Shown here: positions 14,701 through 28,400 of the stretch, in pieces
How the letters are laid out: each line of letters begins with the position of its first letter
Numbering within the stretch: the stretch's first letter is position 1
Origin: Owenia fusiformis
Taxonomy: Eukaryota; Annelida; Polychaeta; Sabellida; Oweniidae
Reading direction: 5' to 3'
Length of the DNA: 64,000 nt
Assembly: GCA_903813345.2 (NCBI GenBank)
Contig: CAIIXF020000008.1
Location: 4,845,341 to 4,909,340, forward strand
The notes under the pieces: generated by a model
Told to the model about the DNA's origin: nothing
Seen by the model: the letters and a program-made list of their open reading frames with translations, nothing else
Databases searched by the model: none
Translations under genes and position numbers: made by a program

Positions 14701-17700
14701 TCGTTCATTTAATCTCTTCACTTTGTAAAGTTAGAAAAGATCAATTTCGAACAAATGCAATCTGGTCAACTGTAACATTGATAATCGGTTTCGAAATTCT
14801 ATGGTTTTAAATCTATCCAGGAATTCCGTTTTTGGAGAAGCCTTTGCTAGATTTTAATCCAAACAATCAATATGCTATAAGTTTAAACTAAGTGTATTAC
14901 ATATGGGATATATACATTTTTTATTTGATAAGCAAACTATCGAATCATGATAGTTTTCGAACCAAATACACAGCTTTTCACACTTATAATCACTTGTTAG
15001 CTTACCCAAATATCGTCAAAGGCTTTACCCAATTCCAAGTGTAAGATACTACATGTCTAGGAGCAAATGCTAATATAACTAATTTCCTCAAATAAAACTA
15101 GTATTTGTGGTAGAAGTTACATAGTAGTGTCCCTTTGTTCCTTTGCTTAAGGACCTCCTCTGGTTTCTTAGTACGGAAGAGTATCAATTGCAGGACCCTA
15201 TTTAATAAGACTCAGACCAACCTCTTCAACGCTATTATGACACAGAGATTCATACCAAGAAAACAATCCTTGAAGTTGGCAAACATGTTTGGCTTCTGAT
15301 TTCACTCGATGGATATGTTGACAAAATGTTACCGAGATGCAAGAGTCGGGTTCATTACTAAGAACACCAAAGACTAATCAGTCCTCGGGTTTTTCTCTAA
15401 TGAGATTAAGCTCCAGCAAATCATCGAAATTCGGAAAGAGACAATCAAGGACATTCTCAGATTTCATATTAATTTAGCTCTGTAACTAAATGAAAGCAAT
15501 GAAACTCATTTAGAGCTCCGATATAGAAGTGCTCTTGAGTTTCATTGAAATGATGCTGTTTAAGTTAGTAGAATTAAACCGTCTTACAAGAAAAGACTAC
15601 TCAAACGGATGGGGATCGTAGCTCCATTAACTGAATTGTCTTTGGCCTTTGTAATGAAGATAAAATACAATTACAAATTGATTGAAAATTTCATGTGCGC
15701 AAATTGTTACTGGCAAAGACGAGAATGAAAATGACATTTCTGTATTTTTTCCTTCTCCAATTTACATTAAAATTTGAATAAATTTTTCAATGGCCGGGTT
15801 CAATGGTAAAATATATTCATGGTCAGCAGAATCTAGAACATGACCATATGCTTAGTAAGATGCGATATAAAGTTTAATTTTGTGATTATAGTAATTTCAG
15901 TATTTCATTATTTAATTAACTTGTGTATATCTAAACATACATCCATAACACCTTATCTGACACTTAATGTTATGAGTATCTGGGGACATCTCCATAAAAT
16001 CAGACATAATCATAAGCCCAGGTCAGCTTTTGGAAGATTATATTTCGAATGATGAGATGCCCCACTTCCGTAGCAATATATTTACTTGCAATAGTAATGT
16101 TTGTTTGTGTTTAAGCAGCGGTATTAATAAGCAGGCTATTAAGATATGATAACATGTGATAACTTATATAAACTATGATTAACGGGACATCAGCTTCTGC
16201 CCAGTTAAGCCCTATCACAAACATTCCTTATCTTGTGTATTCAAATTCCATTGTAATAACACTATCAAAGTGATACCTCGTGGCTTTAGTTAATTCGAGA
16301 ACGCATGTATTCATTTCAGTCATTAAATATATTACCAAATTTTGTATTTAAAGTACAAAATTATAATGCATATAAGTTAGGTGACTTTGTTTATTTTCCT
16401 CCTTGATTGTAATTGAGGTATGGTGTAGCATACTAATTAAGCGAGTCTGCTGTTAAAATATTTACACCAAAGTATTACATAATGGTGTTAAAATTATTAT
16501 TCAAATATACAAATCAATCAATTTAAATCGTGAATATAGATATTTTAGGAAACTAAAAAGTGGAGATATCTGTTATTTATATTAACAAAATAGATCAATT
16601 TGTGAAGATTGATATCGAATATTCTTTAATACAATTTAGATTTTTTGAAAATGTAAATTGGAAAGTATCTATTTTTCAATTAGACATTTTTGAAAATGGA
16701 AAAGGAAATAACTATCGTTATCATGATTTGAAGGAGATCGATTATAGTGTGTACATTGGAAATAACGCACGTGCTCGTGAAGAACTAAAACACATATTAT
16801 CTTTTGAGATACTACTTGCGAACTTCACAGCTTCTTGGAGGGGTGTGCATGAAATTTAACAAGTGATTAGTAGGTCAATATATGATCAATGTTGATAATC
16901 CTATCATTATAAGAGTTGCTAACCAATATATTTAATCTAAACTTGTAAGTCACACTTTTAGAACAAAGAAACTTATGACTGATTCGAATATCCAAATCCG
17001 AATGCAGAAAATTATCAATTCCGCATATTTCCGGATTACTCATTGGGCATTATTGAAACAATTTACTATATAATGATATCATTTATAAATGATATGGAAC
17101 TGCATTACGAAAGAAGTAAAACTAATATACCACCAGCTTATTCCATATTCCGTATGACACCATGATATCATAATAAGCATGTAATTTCCATGTGAAACAG
17201 TATCCTCAAAATTCATTAAAGTTGCCGTGAGACAAAGGGATGCGATACTTCAGACGTATATGTTTCATCTAATCTCCTTGTTACTCTGAAGTCTGGCTTG
17301 ATTGTATGGTTATCATGGAAACGGCAATGTTGTATTTTTTCAACGATTGGTGTGATAGTTGATGAAGCCATAATTGAACTGACTCCGTATTTGTTAACGG
17401 AGTGTGGCATCAAGTCGCGTAATGGAACTGTTGATAAAGTTGATATTACTTATAAAGCCGTGTATCATGCATTAAATTGAGAACAGTTTCCCTGAAAATA
17501 CCGCACCGTTCCATATAATAACACATCCGAGAATTATTATAAGAATCATGCTGGAAACATTATTAAAACCGTGTCTTATTATGAAAATGCTGTCTGGTTT
17601 AATAAGGGCAACTCGGTCTTATAGAGTAGGTTGCCATTTAAAGCTTTGTTATTTAGAGCGAGACAGATGCCACAGTATCAACCATCAAAGATCAGTAATA

Positions 17701-20700
17701 TCATCAATCGAAACGCAATTGTTGACATCTCCAACCATGTGAACTCCCTTAACAAAATGTTCTTTTCATTCCTTAATTAATTAAGTTGCATTCAACAAAA
17801 ATAGTAATTTGTGCGACTGTAGTAGTTTAGTCTTTTCGATTGTCTTTACTTGGGGTTATATTGGTAATTGATTGTGAACGTTCTGTTGTAGGCTACATAT
17901 CATCTTCCTTATATCGATTGGTTGGAGAAAGAGTATTGTGCTCTTAAAACACCAATCTTTAACTATCCTATAGAGTTTAATGTCATTTATAGTAATTTCT
18001 TGTGATTTATACGGTTGCGTCTTTGAGATCGTTAGCAAAGACAACTCATTGATTTGCCCATTCACACAACCGACAACAAATTGACCAATTTTGTTCAATT
18101 ATGGAAATAGGATGACATATAGAGATGTTTTTGAATCAAAGATCACTTTTATCACTTAGTGAGGAAATGTCTAAATCATTACTGGGATTGACTGGGAATT
18201 ATCCAAGGATGTTTTTAGTGTTTTCCGGAGATGTTCAAACATTAGACCATTTTGGAGTTTGATTTACGTCCAAGAAATATAGACGTTAATGATATACAGT
18301 AATGAGGTTCAACCATCTTTGGAATCGTTTCGCAATTGTTAATTATGTGCATGGGTTACGGGAAACTTTCAGTTCCTGGTTTTAAGTGGATGGGTGTATA
18401 TTTTCTCATAGAATTCCAAATTGAGAGGATATTTAGTACAAAAATTGGGTTTTCAGTGTGGATTACTTCTAGTCGAATATCCAACTGCGATGTTTTTGTA
18501 AAGTAATGTAGGAAAACAGAAGAAAAAAGATCTGACACCAATATTAGCCGTGCTGGCAGTGACGGAGTCCAGAACTCTATTATTTTAAGTAATTGAACGT
18601 CTGTAGAATTCGCTTACAAGTATGTTCAGATTGCCAGGCTGAAAAGGTAAAATTATGAGTGAGTGACACCCCTGTAGTATTTCCTGAAATTTACGACAAG
18701 GTCGAAATAATCTGGGAGTAGACTCAGAATCTGATTTATCCCAGATAAGCTAAACATGACGTGACGTCCAGAATGCCATACTCAACCAATGACAGGATCC
18801 TCGTTGAACAAGAACTCATTGGCAAATCCCTTTTTCAAAGATCAATAATAATGCTTCTTAAATATTTACGAAATATCATTTAAGTTATTTAAGACATATC
18901 ATGTCATTATTTCATCGAAGTCTAGACGAACAGCCAATTCGATAAATATCGGGAATTCTTCCATCTTCCAAACACAAAATAAAACTTGATGGATCTGCCA
19001 AGAGCTTTGATTTAAAATTTCAAACATGCCATGAATCGACACATATAGCAAAACAACCCCCGGCAAACAACCCTCTTCACATAGGGATGATCACCGTTTT
19101 TATTCCAACAGTTTGGCGTCATTGGTAACGTTTGAAACAGAAAAGAAGGATGCTATAATAGGAAGCGCATACACCAGAATGTAAAATCACGACAGATGCC
19201 GAGACTTCTACTCAGATGTCATCCCAATAACACGATTGTCTTATTATACACATTCTCTAAATATAATATAATATAATCAAATATAGGAACAGTGAGACTG
19301 CTATGTATACACTATATACCCCGGGTACTAATTACTCTAATAACATTTAGATTATCAATCAACGCATAACTAGGGAACTGTTGTGATAGCGATGCAGTTT
19401 GTCCATACATGTAACAACTGAAAATAATTTAGGTAATTTCAAGTGTCATATTTTGACGATGATGATACAAGGGTAGATTAATAACATTTTCCAATTGCTC
19501 AAAATATTATATGAAGTTTATTATTATATGAATATAACCAATGATAAATTATTAAAGCAAATCTAAAAAATGCATAGTTACATTGAGCTATACATTTGAG
19601 CTTGATTTGCATATTTAGAAAATATCCCAAAAGGACTATAGAAATACATCAAACATTATATCAGATTGAATAATTGATAATATTAACAAAAAATGTTTAC
19701 AAAGCAGGTACAAAAGATGAGAACAGTTAGAATAGTATCATAGAGATTTTATTATAAATTGATATTTGATTTACCAATACTCCAATTGATTCAGAGCCAT
19801 GCGCAATGACAACATGTATGATAATTATTGAACGCATTACTCGATTCTCAACAGCACCGTTTAATGAGTTTCTCTTTTCAAATACTTGTATAATGCTTAC
19901 GTTGAAGATGTAATTGCTTCAATAGATGCGAAATTATCATCTCTTGAGAGAGTCATTTCAGGCCATTTCACTTAAAGAACCCTCAGTCTTTAGCCGAAGA
20001 GATTTACTTACTGGTATTGAATAAGTGAAGAGTCATTGAACATCGCTTATAGATTCTTTACTTGTGTACTTCAACCATGGATAATGTCAACCATGGATAA
20101 TGCTTACGACATCACTCTACTATCTAACAGTGTTTGTGTAACCCCTTTAAATCAATTGTATGTGATTTACCCAAACATTGGTCGTCCATAGGGATAACTT
20201 ATTATTGAATTTTTCACTGTTTGATAATAAGTGTGACTGAGATGTACAAAGTGTGAAGTTAACAGGTAGAGAGTAACTTTTAGAGATGCATTTGGTGTTT
20301 TCAGAAGTGAAAATATGACTTTAAATGTGACATATATATCAAGACGTAAGACATGAATCTGTTGTTCAGAAATTAGTCATTCAAATATATGTCAATATAT
20401 ATTGTATACGGATGGCTTTTGTCAAGAAATACATATTTATCAATTTATAAATGGTACCTGCATGTTCAAAAAGTAAATAAAAAGCAACATGCGAATTGAT
20501 TTATTCTATCATTGTTTTCGTACTATTGAGCATAGTTTTGAGCCTGGATTCTTCCGCTAAGATAAAGAGTGCATCTAAATAGTGCTCGAATCTTTGAAAT
20601 GATATCACAAGAAAAAAGGATGTTTGTATGTACACGTAAACATAAAAGAATCATGGCTACTGACGACCAGATACCCAGATGGCTCAGCTTAACTACAAAA

Positions 20701-22601
20701 TTCAAAAATGTTTTGGTTTTCTTCTCTCAAGTGAATCTTATGTTTTGTAATTGTAAGAAGTCTTTAAATCAACTACATCTGCCAGAAGAGATGATACTAT
20801 TTTTCTGATCTTTATGGTGCCAGTTCTTTCAAACTACAGGTAACCGATATCTAAAATGATATTGTTACATCTTTGTTAGGTATTCTACAGGATGCCTGGT
20901 TTTGATCCACTATGTTTTTCTTTTTTTGTTTTAAACAGAATGAAGCTTTTTTACTTGAATTCACATTTGTACTTGAATTCATTGAGTTTTAGATGAATTT
21001 TACTTGAATTTTGAATTTACAGTTTTACTAGCATTTGAAGTTTACATTAATTTACAGTTTTACTTGAATTTTATCACTAATATGGCATATTTATCTTAAA
21101 GATCTAAAAATTGTGTATTAATATTAAGCTCTGAGGAATTTACTTGAGGTATGAAAAAGATTAGAGGTATGGAAATCTCCATTAAAATCACACTCTTTTT
21201 ATTTTAAATGATTTGCCCATAAAATTGGATAAAGTATACGTATAATACTCTTATTTGAGATTATATATGTTCTCTATTTTATTCATATTTATATCTACTT
21301 CAAAATAAAACTATGAATGCCGAATATTTAATTCTTTAATTCCATAATTCGTATCCTAAATCTTTTAAATCACAAAAGAGAATTTTATGGGCTTTGAAGA
21401 GCAGGGATAAACTTCAATGATTCAATGAACAAAATTGTTGTTTATTCTTTCTTTTGATAATTCATGTTTCACAACAGATTAAAGTTTTTGGAAACATTTA
21501 ACCAGATTTCAAAAGTCAAAATTATGACAGACAGTGATATTGTTGAAATATTCAAGGGTATTATTCTCTATTAGCACCCATTACGGAATATAACTTTCTG
21601 TTGTTTTTGTAAATTGTATTACCACGGAGCAAACCTTTAATCCTAAAGATAGACCACCACAGTACCTTAAACCGAATTAGAACGGTTTGAAAAAGTTATT
21701 GATAATATTTGAATTATTACGATATGTGTGAAATCATTTGCAGAAAATATTCCAAAACTATAAACAAGCTATAAATTGCACAACATTTTAAAATTACTTT
21801 ATTTTCGTGACAATAACTAAAATAATGGCAATTTAAATTCCAACATATGTTGGGTTGGTTACACTTTTAACCTCAAATATTTAATAAAACAATTATTAAG
21901 GTGATATTTTTGTATATTTACCTATTTTTGGCTGCTGCTGCTCTGTCTCTTTGTCGTCTATTTTTGAACCAGTTGCCGACTTGTGTTGGGGTTAGACCAG
22001 TGGCCTGTGCTAGCTCCCGCTTTTTTGTAGGATTGGGATATGGATCTTGAAGATACCATTCCCTTAAAAGTCCCCTAGTCCTTTCTTTAAAACAATGTGT
22101 TTTTTGTTCCCCGTCCCAAATAGTCCTTGGTAATGGGAACTTCTTCCTGACACGGTACTTGTCCACTGGACCGAGGGGTCTTCCCCTTAGTTTCTCGGCT
22201 TCTTGGTAATGAGCCTCGAGCCACATAGCCTGCAGTTTGGCATGGGATTCCTTTGTAAATCGGTGCGACTCCAAGATGTGATAAAGGTCTCTGAAATTTC
22301 CCGTATGGAAGGCTACAAGGGCTCTGGCCCTTAGTACTGATTCGCATTTGTTGAGGGCTTCCAGGGCGCCCGGGTTAACGGGTAACGACCATAGAAAACG
22401 TCCAAGGCGTTCAATATCGCCACTTTCTTCCAAAGTTTCGCAAACTTGTGCAACTTGTTGTGGTGTGAAATTTAACATTGGCAAAGCCATGAACATATTT
22501 GCCGGGCTTGGTACCGCCGTAATTGTTGGTACCTTCATCGGTTGTTTCGTTGCCATTGATACTGCGGCCAAAGTCCGAGCTGGATCGGCACAAACGAACA
22601 T
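11612..22601 (-). CDS. SIX3: SIX3/6-class homeobox transcription factor (two exons)
   Basis: The coding sequence joins minus-strand exon 1 (22601 to 21921) to exon 2 (11726 to 11612) across a 10.2-kb intron, giving 264 codons. Residues about 45-159 form the SIX protein-interaction domain ([20 protein letters not shown] is diagnostic). About 164-223 form the homeodomain, with recognition helix [13 protein letters not shown] including Lys50 and Asn51. The family is a nuclear DNA-binding regulator of anterior brain and eye development, often acting as a repressor with Groucho. The homeodomain ends AAAAKNR at the splice junction, the same junction I recall for vertebrate SIX3. The C-terminal tail is short, 37 residues, Ser/Pro-rich and acidic at its end (SDEDDL). 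SIX3 and SIX6 are vertebrate duplicates, so this is best called the single Six3/6 (optix) orthologue. The start could be M1 or M16; M16 has the better Kozak context. The symbol denotes the class. Confidence 0.92.
11727..21920 (-). other. Six3/6 intron (10.2 kb)
   Basis: The intron has GT-AG borders. It holds many short open frames but none with coding character I trust. The longest pair, at 13531-13815 and 13803-13988 on the minus strand, has one hydrophobic stretch and no family resemblance. An imperfect TTTACTTGAATTT-type repeat lies at about 20930-21085. Less AT-rich islands occur near 15120-15460 and 18990-19240. An intron this long in a two-exon homeobox gene is a natural place for enhancers, which I infer rather than see. 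Confidence 0.6.
20930..21085. repeat. Short imperfect repeat, TTTACTTGAATTT type
   Basis: TTACTTGAATT-like words recur at least five times within about 150 bases, together with repeats of TTTACAGTTTTACT. It is an AT-rich, degenerate simple repeat inside the Six3/6 intron with no coding potential. Confidence 0.5.
21921..22601 (-). CDS. SIX3: Six3/6 exon 1 (SIX domain and homeodomain)
   Basis: This exon carries 227 residues including the first two bases of the last Arg codon. The donor reads AATAG|GTAAATA at 21921/21920 on the minus strand. Reading through it gives an immediate in-frame TAA, which is why a plain frame appears to end just after the homeodomain. No frameshift is visible. The N-terminal 44 residues before the SIX domain are short compared with vertebrate SIX3, which has a long Gly-rich extension, and are closer to SIX6 and invertebrate forms. 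Confidence 0.95.
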
Positions 22602-22800
22602 ATTCCTATTCTTAATTGTACTCTCGTGGTTATACTGAAATCGACATCACTAGAGCTGATTATTATACTAATCGTGTGGGCGGAGCAACTGTCAAGATAC
22701 GTGTCAGCCTGTATTGGAGATCTATCCTTACTCTGGAGTTAATCACGGCTATCACGCACGTTCAGCCGCAGCCAGCTCGCCAGTGATTGGACCGCAGTCA
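22602..22800 (-). promoter_or_regulatory. Probable Six3/6 5' UTR and promoter
   Basis: This region is immediately upstream of the start codon and has higher GC than the flanks, with a GC-box-like GGGCGG on the plus strand near 22678. On the minus strand a CCAAT box lies at 22786-22790, about 185 bases before M1. No convincing TATA box is seen. The transcription start cannot be placed. Confidence 0.35.
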
Positions 22801-25329
22801 AGTTACCATGACAATAATGCCAATCATCATCGATATGTCAATCAATTCAATAATATATTGGAAATATCAGATAGACTAAATATAATGAATTGCTAAACAA
22901 TGAGGTATTGACAATTTAAAGAAGTAGAAAAGGAATCAAGAACAATTGGAACTTGAACCGAAAATGATCAGGCTTTCTGGCATTTGGCACTGTAGGCTTC
23001 CAAAAGCGTATAAACAAATGAATAAGTACTGTTTATTTAATGGTTGAATACGATACGACCATGTCTGATCGGACGAGAAGTTGCCAACATTTGATAAAAG
23101 GTTCATAGCATGGTATCTGATAGAATCCCTCCGTGAACCCTCGACTGGGTAAGGCCTGGCACAAAAGTATGAAATGATTAGCCAAATCCCCATCACTTTT
23201 GAGCCCTATTTACGAACGATACATCTGTTTATAAGAGGTTTCGACATCTTTTGGTTCTCCCCATTCACACGTTGTTTTATACGATATAGGATATCTGCTC
23301 TCTGCTAAAACTCTCGAGTGATAGACAGGTCGTTTTTTACCAGTCGAGTATGGGTTTGTTAGTTTTGTAATATATTTGACACTCATGGATTGAAGAGCTT
23401 ACGTTCCATTTGTATGGCCTGTACTGATATGGCGCCTAAACACAGTTGGACTCATTAGACCAAAATACATATCATTCCTCTGGCTTAATTAATAGACTAA
23501 TAGCAACACTAACCGCATATGTCATTTAACCAAATTTGCACCAAGATCTCATACACGATAATGTCAGAAAAAGAAAGAAACAGGTTTCAGATAACTAAAA
23601 ATGATATTTGAGTTTCCGTTTAGTAACTGATTGAAAAAATTGAGTGAATCCATTGCTACTAACAGTGTTATATCCCACCAAGCTGTCAAGATTGCCTTTC
23701 AAAATATCAACATTTTTATTAATTAATCGTTGTTGCCTATTATCCCACTTGGAATTATACGTGTCAAATTAACCCTGTTGTTGAAATAATGTTTTCCTAT
23801 AAATGGTTTAGCGAATGCGTCCTTTTTCGTTGGGGCAATAGCCTGACCAACTGGAAAAATACAAAGCTGTAAACATCGTTATAAGATATCATTAAAGTAT
23901 ACCTGAGATGGCTTACATGACACTAAAGTAGATAGTAACAGGGAATCCTCGTCGATTTTCAAGCCACCAACCAGGTATAGCAAGCAACGATGCTGGTGGC
24001 AGCTCGTTGGGAAAATATTTTGCCGAAAAAGCTGCTTTTCGGGCCAAGTTCATGATGCGGAAGTAATAGAAAGAATATAAAGTGACACGAGCTTCAATAA
24101 CATTTAGTGAATAGCAATCATTCGCTTCATGGTGTTTATCTATACTAACTTCGTTACCGTTTTGTCATCTAGGTTTATTTTCAATGCTCTCATCAATAAC
24201 AGGCTCATTAACCCTAACTATCTACAAATTGATTCGATAAAAGACCTATCTTTATATTCATGACAGATATATGAAAATATGAATTTTATTAAAGCTCTAT
24301 TATAAGGGTTTGACATGAATACGAATAGAATATGACAGCGTAAAAAAGAGGATGAATTCATCAACTTCTATGGTAGGGGCACATTCTAAGTCCAAAAATA
24401 TTTTCGAGCAATTAGGCCCCACATAAATCCTAATGAGGTCCCATTCGATCATTTTAACGTAATATTTTCATTGGATACTGAAACCTCTTCGATACTTGAT
24501 TCTATATGAGGCGGGATGGTATTGTCTGGAGAAATTGAACATGTTACCAAGTTCCATTTGCATTCGTGTTACCCTTTCTAATAGGCTTCTTCTTTTAAAG
24601 TGTTATCTTCTTTGAAAGAGTTTCATTTAAAGAACTAGGTTCTGACCCTCAGGGTATTATATTCATGCAGGTTTAAATGAACTGAGTTGGCCGCTTAGTT
24701 TCTAAGAAAACAAAGACATAGGTCTGACACAGGGCGTATTTTTCGGGCAATAATAGGAACGTAAACTTTCACTAAAACCACAATAATAAAATAAATCCCT
24801 ATTGCTTTTGATAACAATAAGGTAATGGATATAGGGAGGAGAAATGGTAGCTTAAACAGGTACACAAAATGCATGTCTTTAATCCCGGCAGCCATAAATT
24901 ATTTCTAGAAAAGCAAATATATTGTATGGTATGAATGTCGAGTACATTCGACCAGACTTATAAAATTCTGATTCGACCCATCCCGTGATTTCAATTTTAC
25001 ATAGAATTGGAATCTTTCTATAAGCTATAGCTTTTCTATAATTACAATTTACATTAAAATCGTAGCTAGATCAACTTTTAAAAACATAATGTACATTTTT
25101 TAATTAGATTTGATAGAATGGTGACAAAATTCCCACGGCATAAAATGCGCATAACGCAAAATAGATTAATTACATAATTATATTAGCCATATTGTTTGTA
25201 TATTGTGGTTCTCGAGAAGTGGCACGTTAATAGAATATATCTATTATATTTTTACACCCTGTTTTTGTTTGCATGTATCTTTCAATAGAATAACACAAAA
25301 CAAGAAACAATCACCGTTAGATATTAGCC

Positions 25330-25467
25330 ATGGCGGGTCATTTTCACAGCTTTTTGGACCCCTATAGGCGACATGACTGGTCATTCGGTTCCAGAGATAG
25401 GTTCCCACGGAGTTCACTAATTCTTGCTCTGGAAGGACGATCTTATAACATTATTAGCTGGATATAA
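25330..25467 (+). other. Small open frame with good Kozak context, function unknown
   Basis: An ATG in strong context (TAGCCATGG) opens a 45-codon frame beginning MAGHFHSFLDPY, followed by TAA. The stretch is clearly less AT-rich than its flanks. The opposite strand is also open for about 68 codons across the same patch, so codon content cannot decide the strand. It could be a micropeptide frame, a first exon, or a conserved non-coding element that happens to be open. No family match is recognised. Confidence 0.15.
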
Positions 25468-28400
25468 TTTATTTTTGATATACTTATAAAGTAAATTGGT
25501 AGACTTATCCCTTTGTATCCAAAACACGCCTGCCAGCCACGGGCACGCTTTTGTTTGCAATTATAAACGCGTTAAGTACATCTTAAGCTGATTTTAGCAG
25601 ATCAGATTCTTTGATGATCTTTGACCATGCCTGATAAAACAACAATGTGCATAAGAAAAAACACAGAAATACTATATAATACTTTTGCCTGTTTTGGATC
25701 TGAAGGAGCTCGCTATACCCCGGGTGTGAAATAGCAAAGCCTGCGTTACGTCCAATATGGTGCATCCGATTCAACTCTTCTTTTTATTACATTTACAAAA
25801 GTTGATTTTGCTTCTTAAAAGAGAGCTGCGTGTTCATCTTATGTATTCGTCTCAAAGATAAAAGGGTCTGGGTTTGATAGGGATGCATATTGTTTAGATT
25901 GAATCGATATAGGCAAATGTCATATTTGTGTTTTGTCACCATCTATGTATTATAGAGGCCCATGTCATATACAGGTATAATCATCAGTTGCTGTGTCACC
26001 TGTCCCACTACGTAATAAAGCTAACGTTATTGTTATGAAAATAAAAATATATTGAATTAAATTGAGTACATATCGATTGCCAATGAATATGCCCGAAAAG
26101 TCCTACAAAAGCACACACGATCATGGCACACAACCAAGAACATTTCATTTTCGGGTATCGCCCTCGTGAGCCTGTGTAAGTTGGAAAATAAGTTGATATA
26201 CGTCATCAGAAAATGTGTTTATTCTTTTAATTGAATTACTGAAAAATTAAAAGTATCATTTAATTGTATTAATTATTGCCAATATGAACTGCGTTGGACA
26301 TTTGTCTCAAGTTTTCTCCCACGGTTCATGTAACGGGTGATATGTTATCAAATTCAAAACTGGTGAGCGAGCCAATTACATAATTTTTAAGAATTACACT
26401 ATATAACCTAATATTCTAAATGTCTTTGACCAAGCATGCTGTCAGAAGAAGGTCAAAGTGGCTCAATATGTGTCCACGTTTTCTGACATACACATAAACA
26501 AAAACACTGGGAAACTTTATTTTCGTGTCAGTGTAAGTTTGGCTTTATGTTTCAGTGTTGAAATTCAATGCGAATGTTTCGAATACACAAGAAATATGAT
26601 CTGAATATGGCTCTCCAGATTGCAACATCGTCAGTTGATCGGGCAGATGATTTCTCTATGCGGGATAATCGCGTCAGAGGCACCGGTAGTCCAAGGAAGA
26701 ATACATAGGAAGTATTAAGTTCAAGAGGCGCTGCACTGGAAGTTGAATAGTAACAAGTCCGAGCCACTCTGGCGACAGTCTTGCCGAGTCGAAACCAAAG
26801 CCAAAACATTGAAACCTAATTGATTTAGTTTTGGATGAAAAAGCATTAAGTTTAACATGACCAAAACATACACGAAATTGATCTGATGAATGAAGATGTC
26901 ACTGTTAGTTTTTAACCACATTTTTTCAATATTTGCCTTGTTGGTCAATGTGGTCGTGTATCTGAATGTTTTCCCATCCCACATCGGCCGCTTCCCCGCC
27001 CATCGGGCCCAACATTACACGCTCTACACGGGCTACCTGTGAACAAAGTCACAAGATAGGCACGTTTTAGAAATGTTAAAATCAGTAAAATGGAAACCAA
27101 ATCTTAAAATATAAAGTAAACTTCCATGAACTGTATTATCTTAGCTGTACATGGATACATAAATTCTACCATTTCCATTCAAATTTTATGCGAAAATCTA
27201 GGATTTGACATCACAAATTTGATATTTGAAACCATGACACATAACCTCAATATCAACACATACTGATACGTTCTTTCAAGGGCAGTGGGGGGAAAATAAT
27301 ATTAACTGATTGATTACGCTCTGTTATTTTAAACGATCTACCTTCTAATTCTATAGATCCAACTAATGCATGGTTTCCGGCAGAACATTCACGCATTTTG
27401 AGAAAGTGAAAATTCATTTTATGTTCGGTTATATAGTGGAACCAAAGATAGTTTGCCCCGTAGAGCCTCATTGTGGGAAGCAGACGAAGGAGGAGTGCGT
27501 TATTTGCACGAACGCGTTTTCTTATAAAAATGAAGTGCAAATTACATGTTAGGGGATATGTGAATGCCAACACGTGTGAAACAAAAAATGATTTTCTAAA
27601 ATCAAAAATAAAGTGTAAGAATTCAGTTTTTTGAAGTGGAATCGCTGGAATCTGAATAAGTAGTCAGGCACTGGTGTATACATGGTTCAAAAATTCTCAT
27701 CACTAGAAACTTAGCTATTATGATAATTGTCCCTTGTTCCCCCCTTGTCCCTTTTAAACCGTAACGGAAACAGGACCAATATTATTAAATTCGTCATCAT
27801 CAACAATTCCATATTTCATTTTGTGGCCAGTTTATCCATCAATGCTGAACTTAACGATCTGGCGTCACATTACTAGGATCGCGTGCCCAATCAGACTTCG
27901 TAATATTATCGTGGCCAAATTCGGCAGTTTGCGATTATAAAGTCGAGATTTTGTAATTAGTACGCATTAGTACTTTCTTTGGAAGTGCAAAACATGAAAA
28001 TAGCGTTAGAACAAATAGCATAAGTAGTTCTCTAATTTGTTCTTAATGGACGCTTTTGCATGACACCGTAACATTAAGTCCAGTTAAGAAACCAAGAACA
28101 AAGAGCTGTCCAACAGAATTGAACTAAACCCCAATCTGTGATCTATTAATTAAGATAATTAAAGTATTTCGACTGGTAAGATGATGCAAATAGAAAGATC
28201 AAATACAGCAGTATACATTCTATCATTACAATAGTAGGATAATCACATAATGACCAACCCTACATACGTTTGATATTTATTCGACTACAATAACATCGAG
28301 GAGATGATAAATAAAAAATTGAAATATTAGTTCTGTTTCACTTGATAAAAGTATGTTGTTGTTTTTTTTGGGGGGGGGGGGCTTTTTCATGACAAGATTG

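Noticed and set aside
22348-22638. Plus-strand 96-codon open frame
   Set aside because: It lies antisense inside the SIX domain exon and is a shadow of that frame.
27253-27573. 106-codon minus-strand frame with an overlapping 60-codon plus-strand frame
   Set aside because: It is open on both strands, with no motif and no splice support.
28362-28382. T-run followed by G-run as a structural element
   Set aside because: It is a simple homopolymer junction, most likely slippage or a sequencing weak point.
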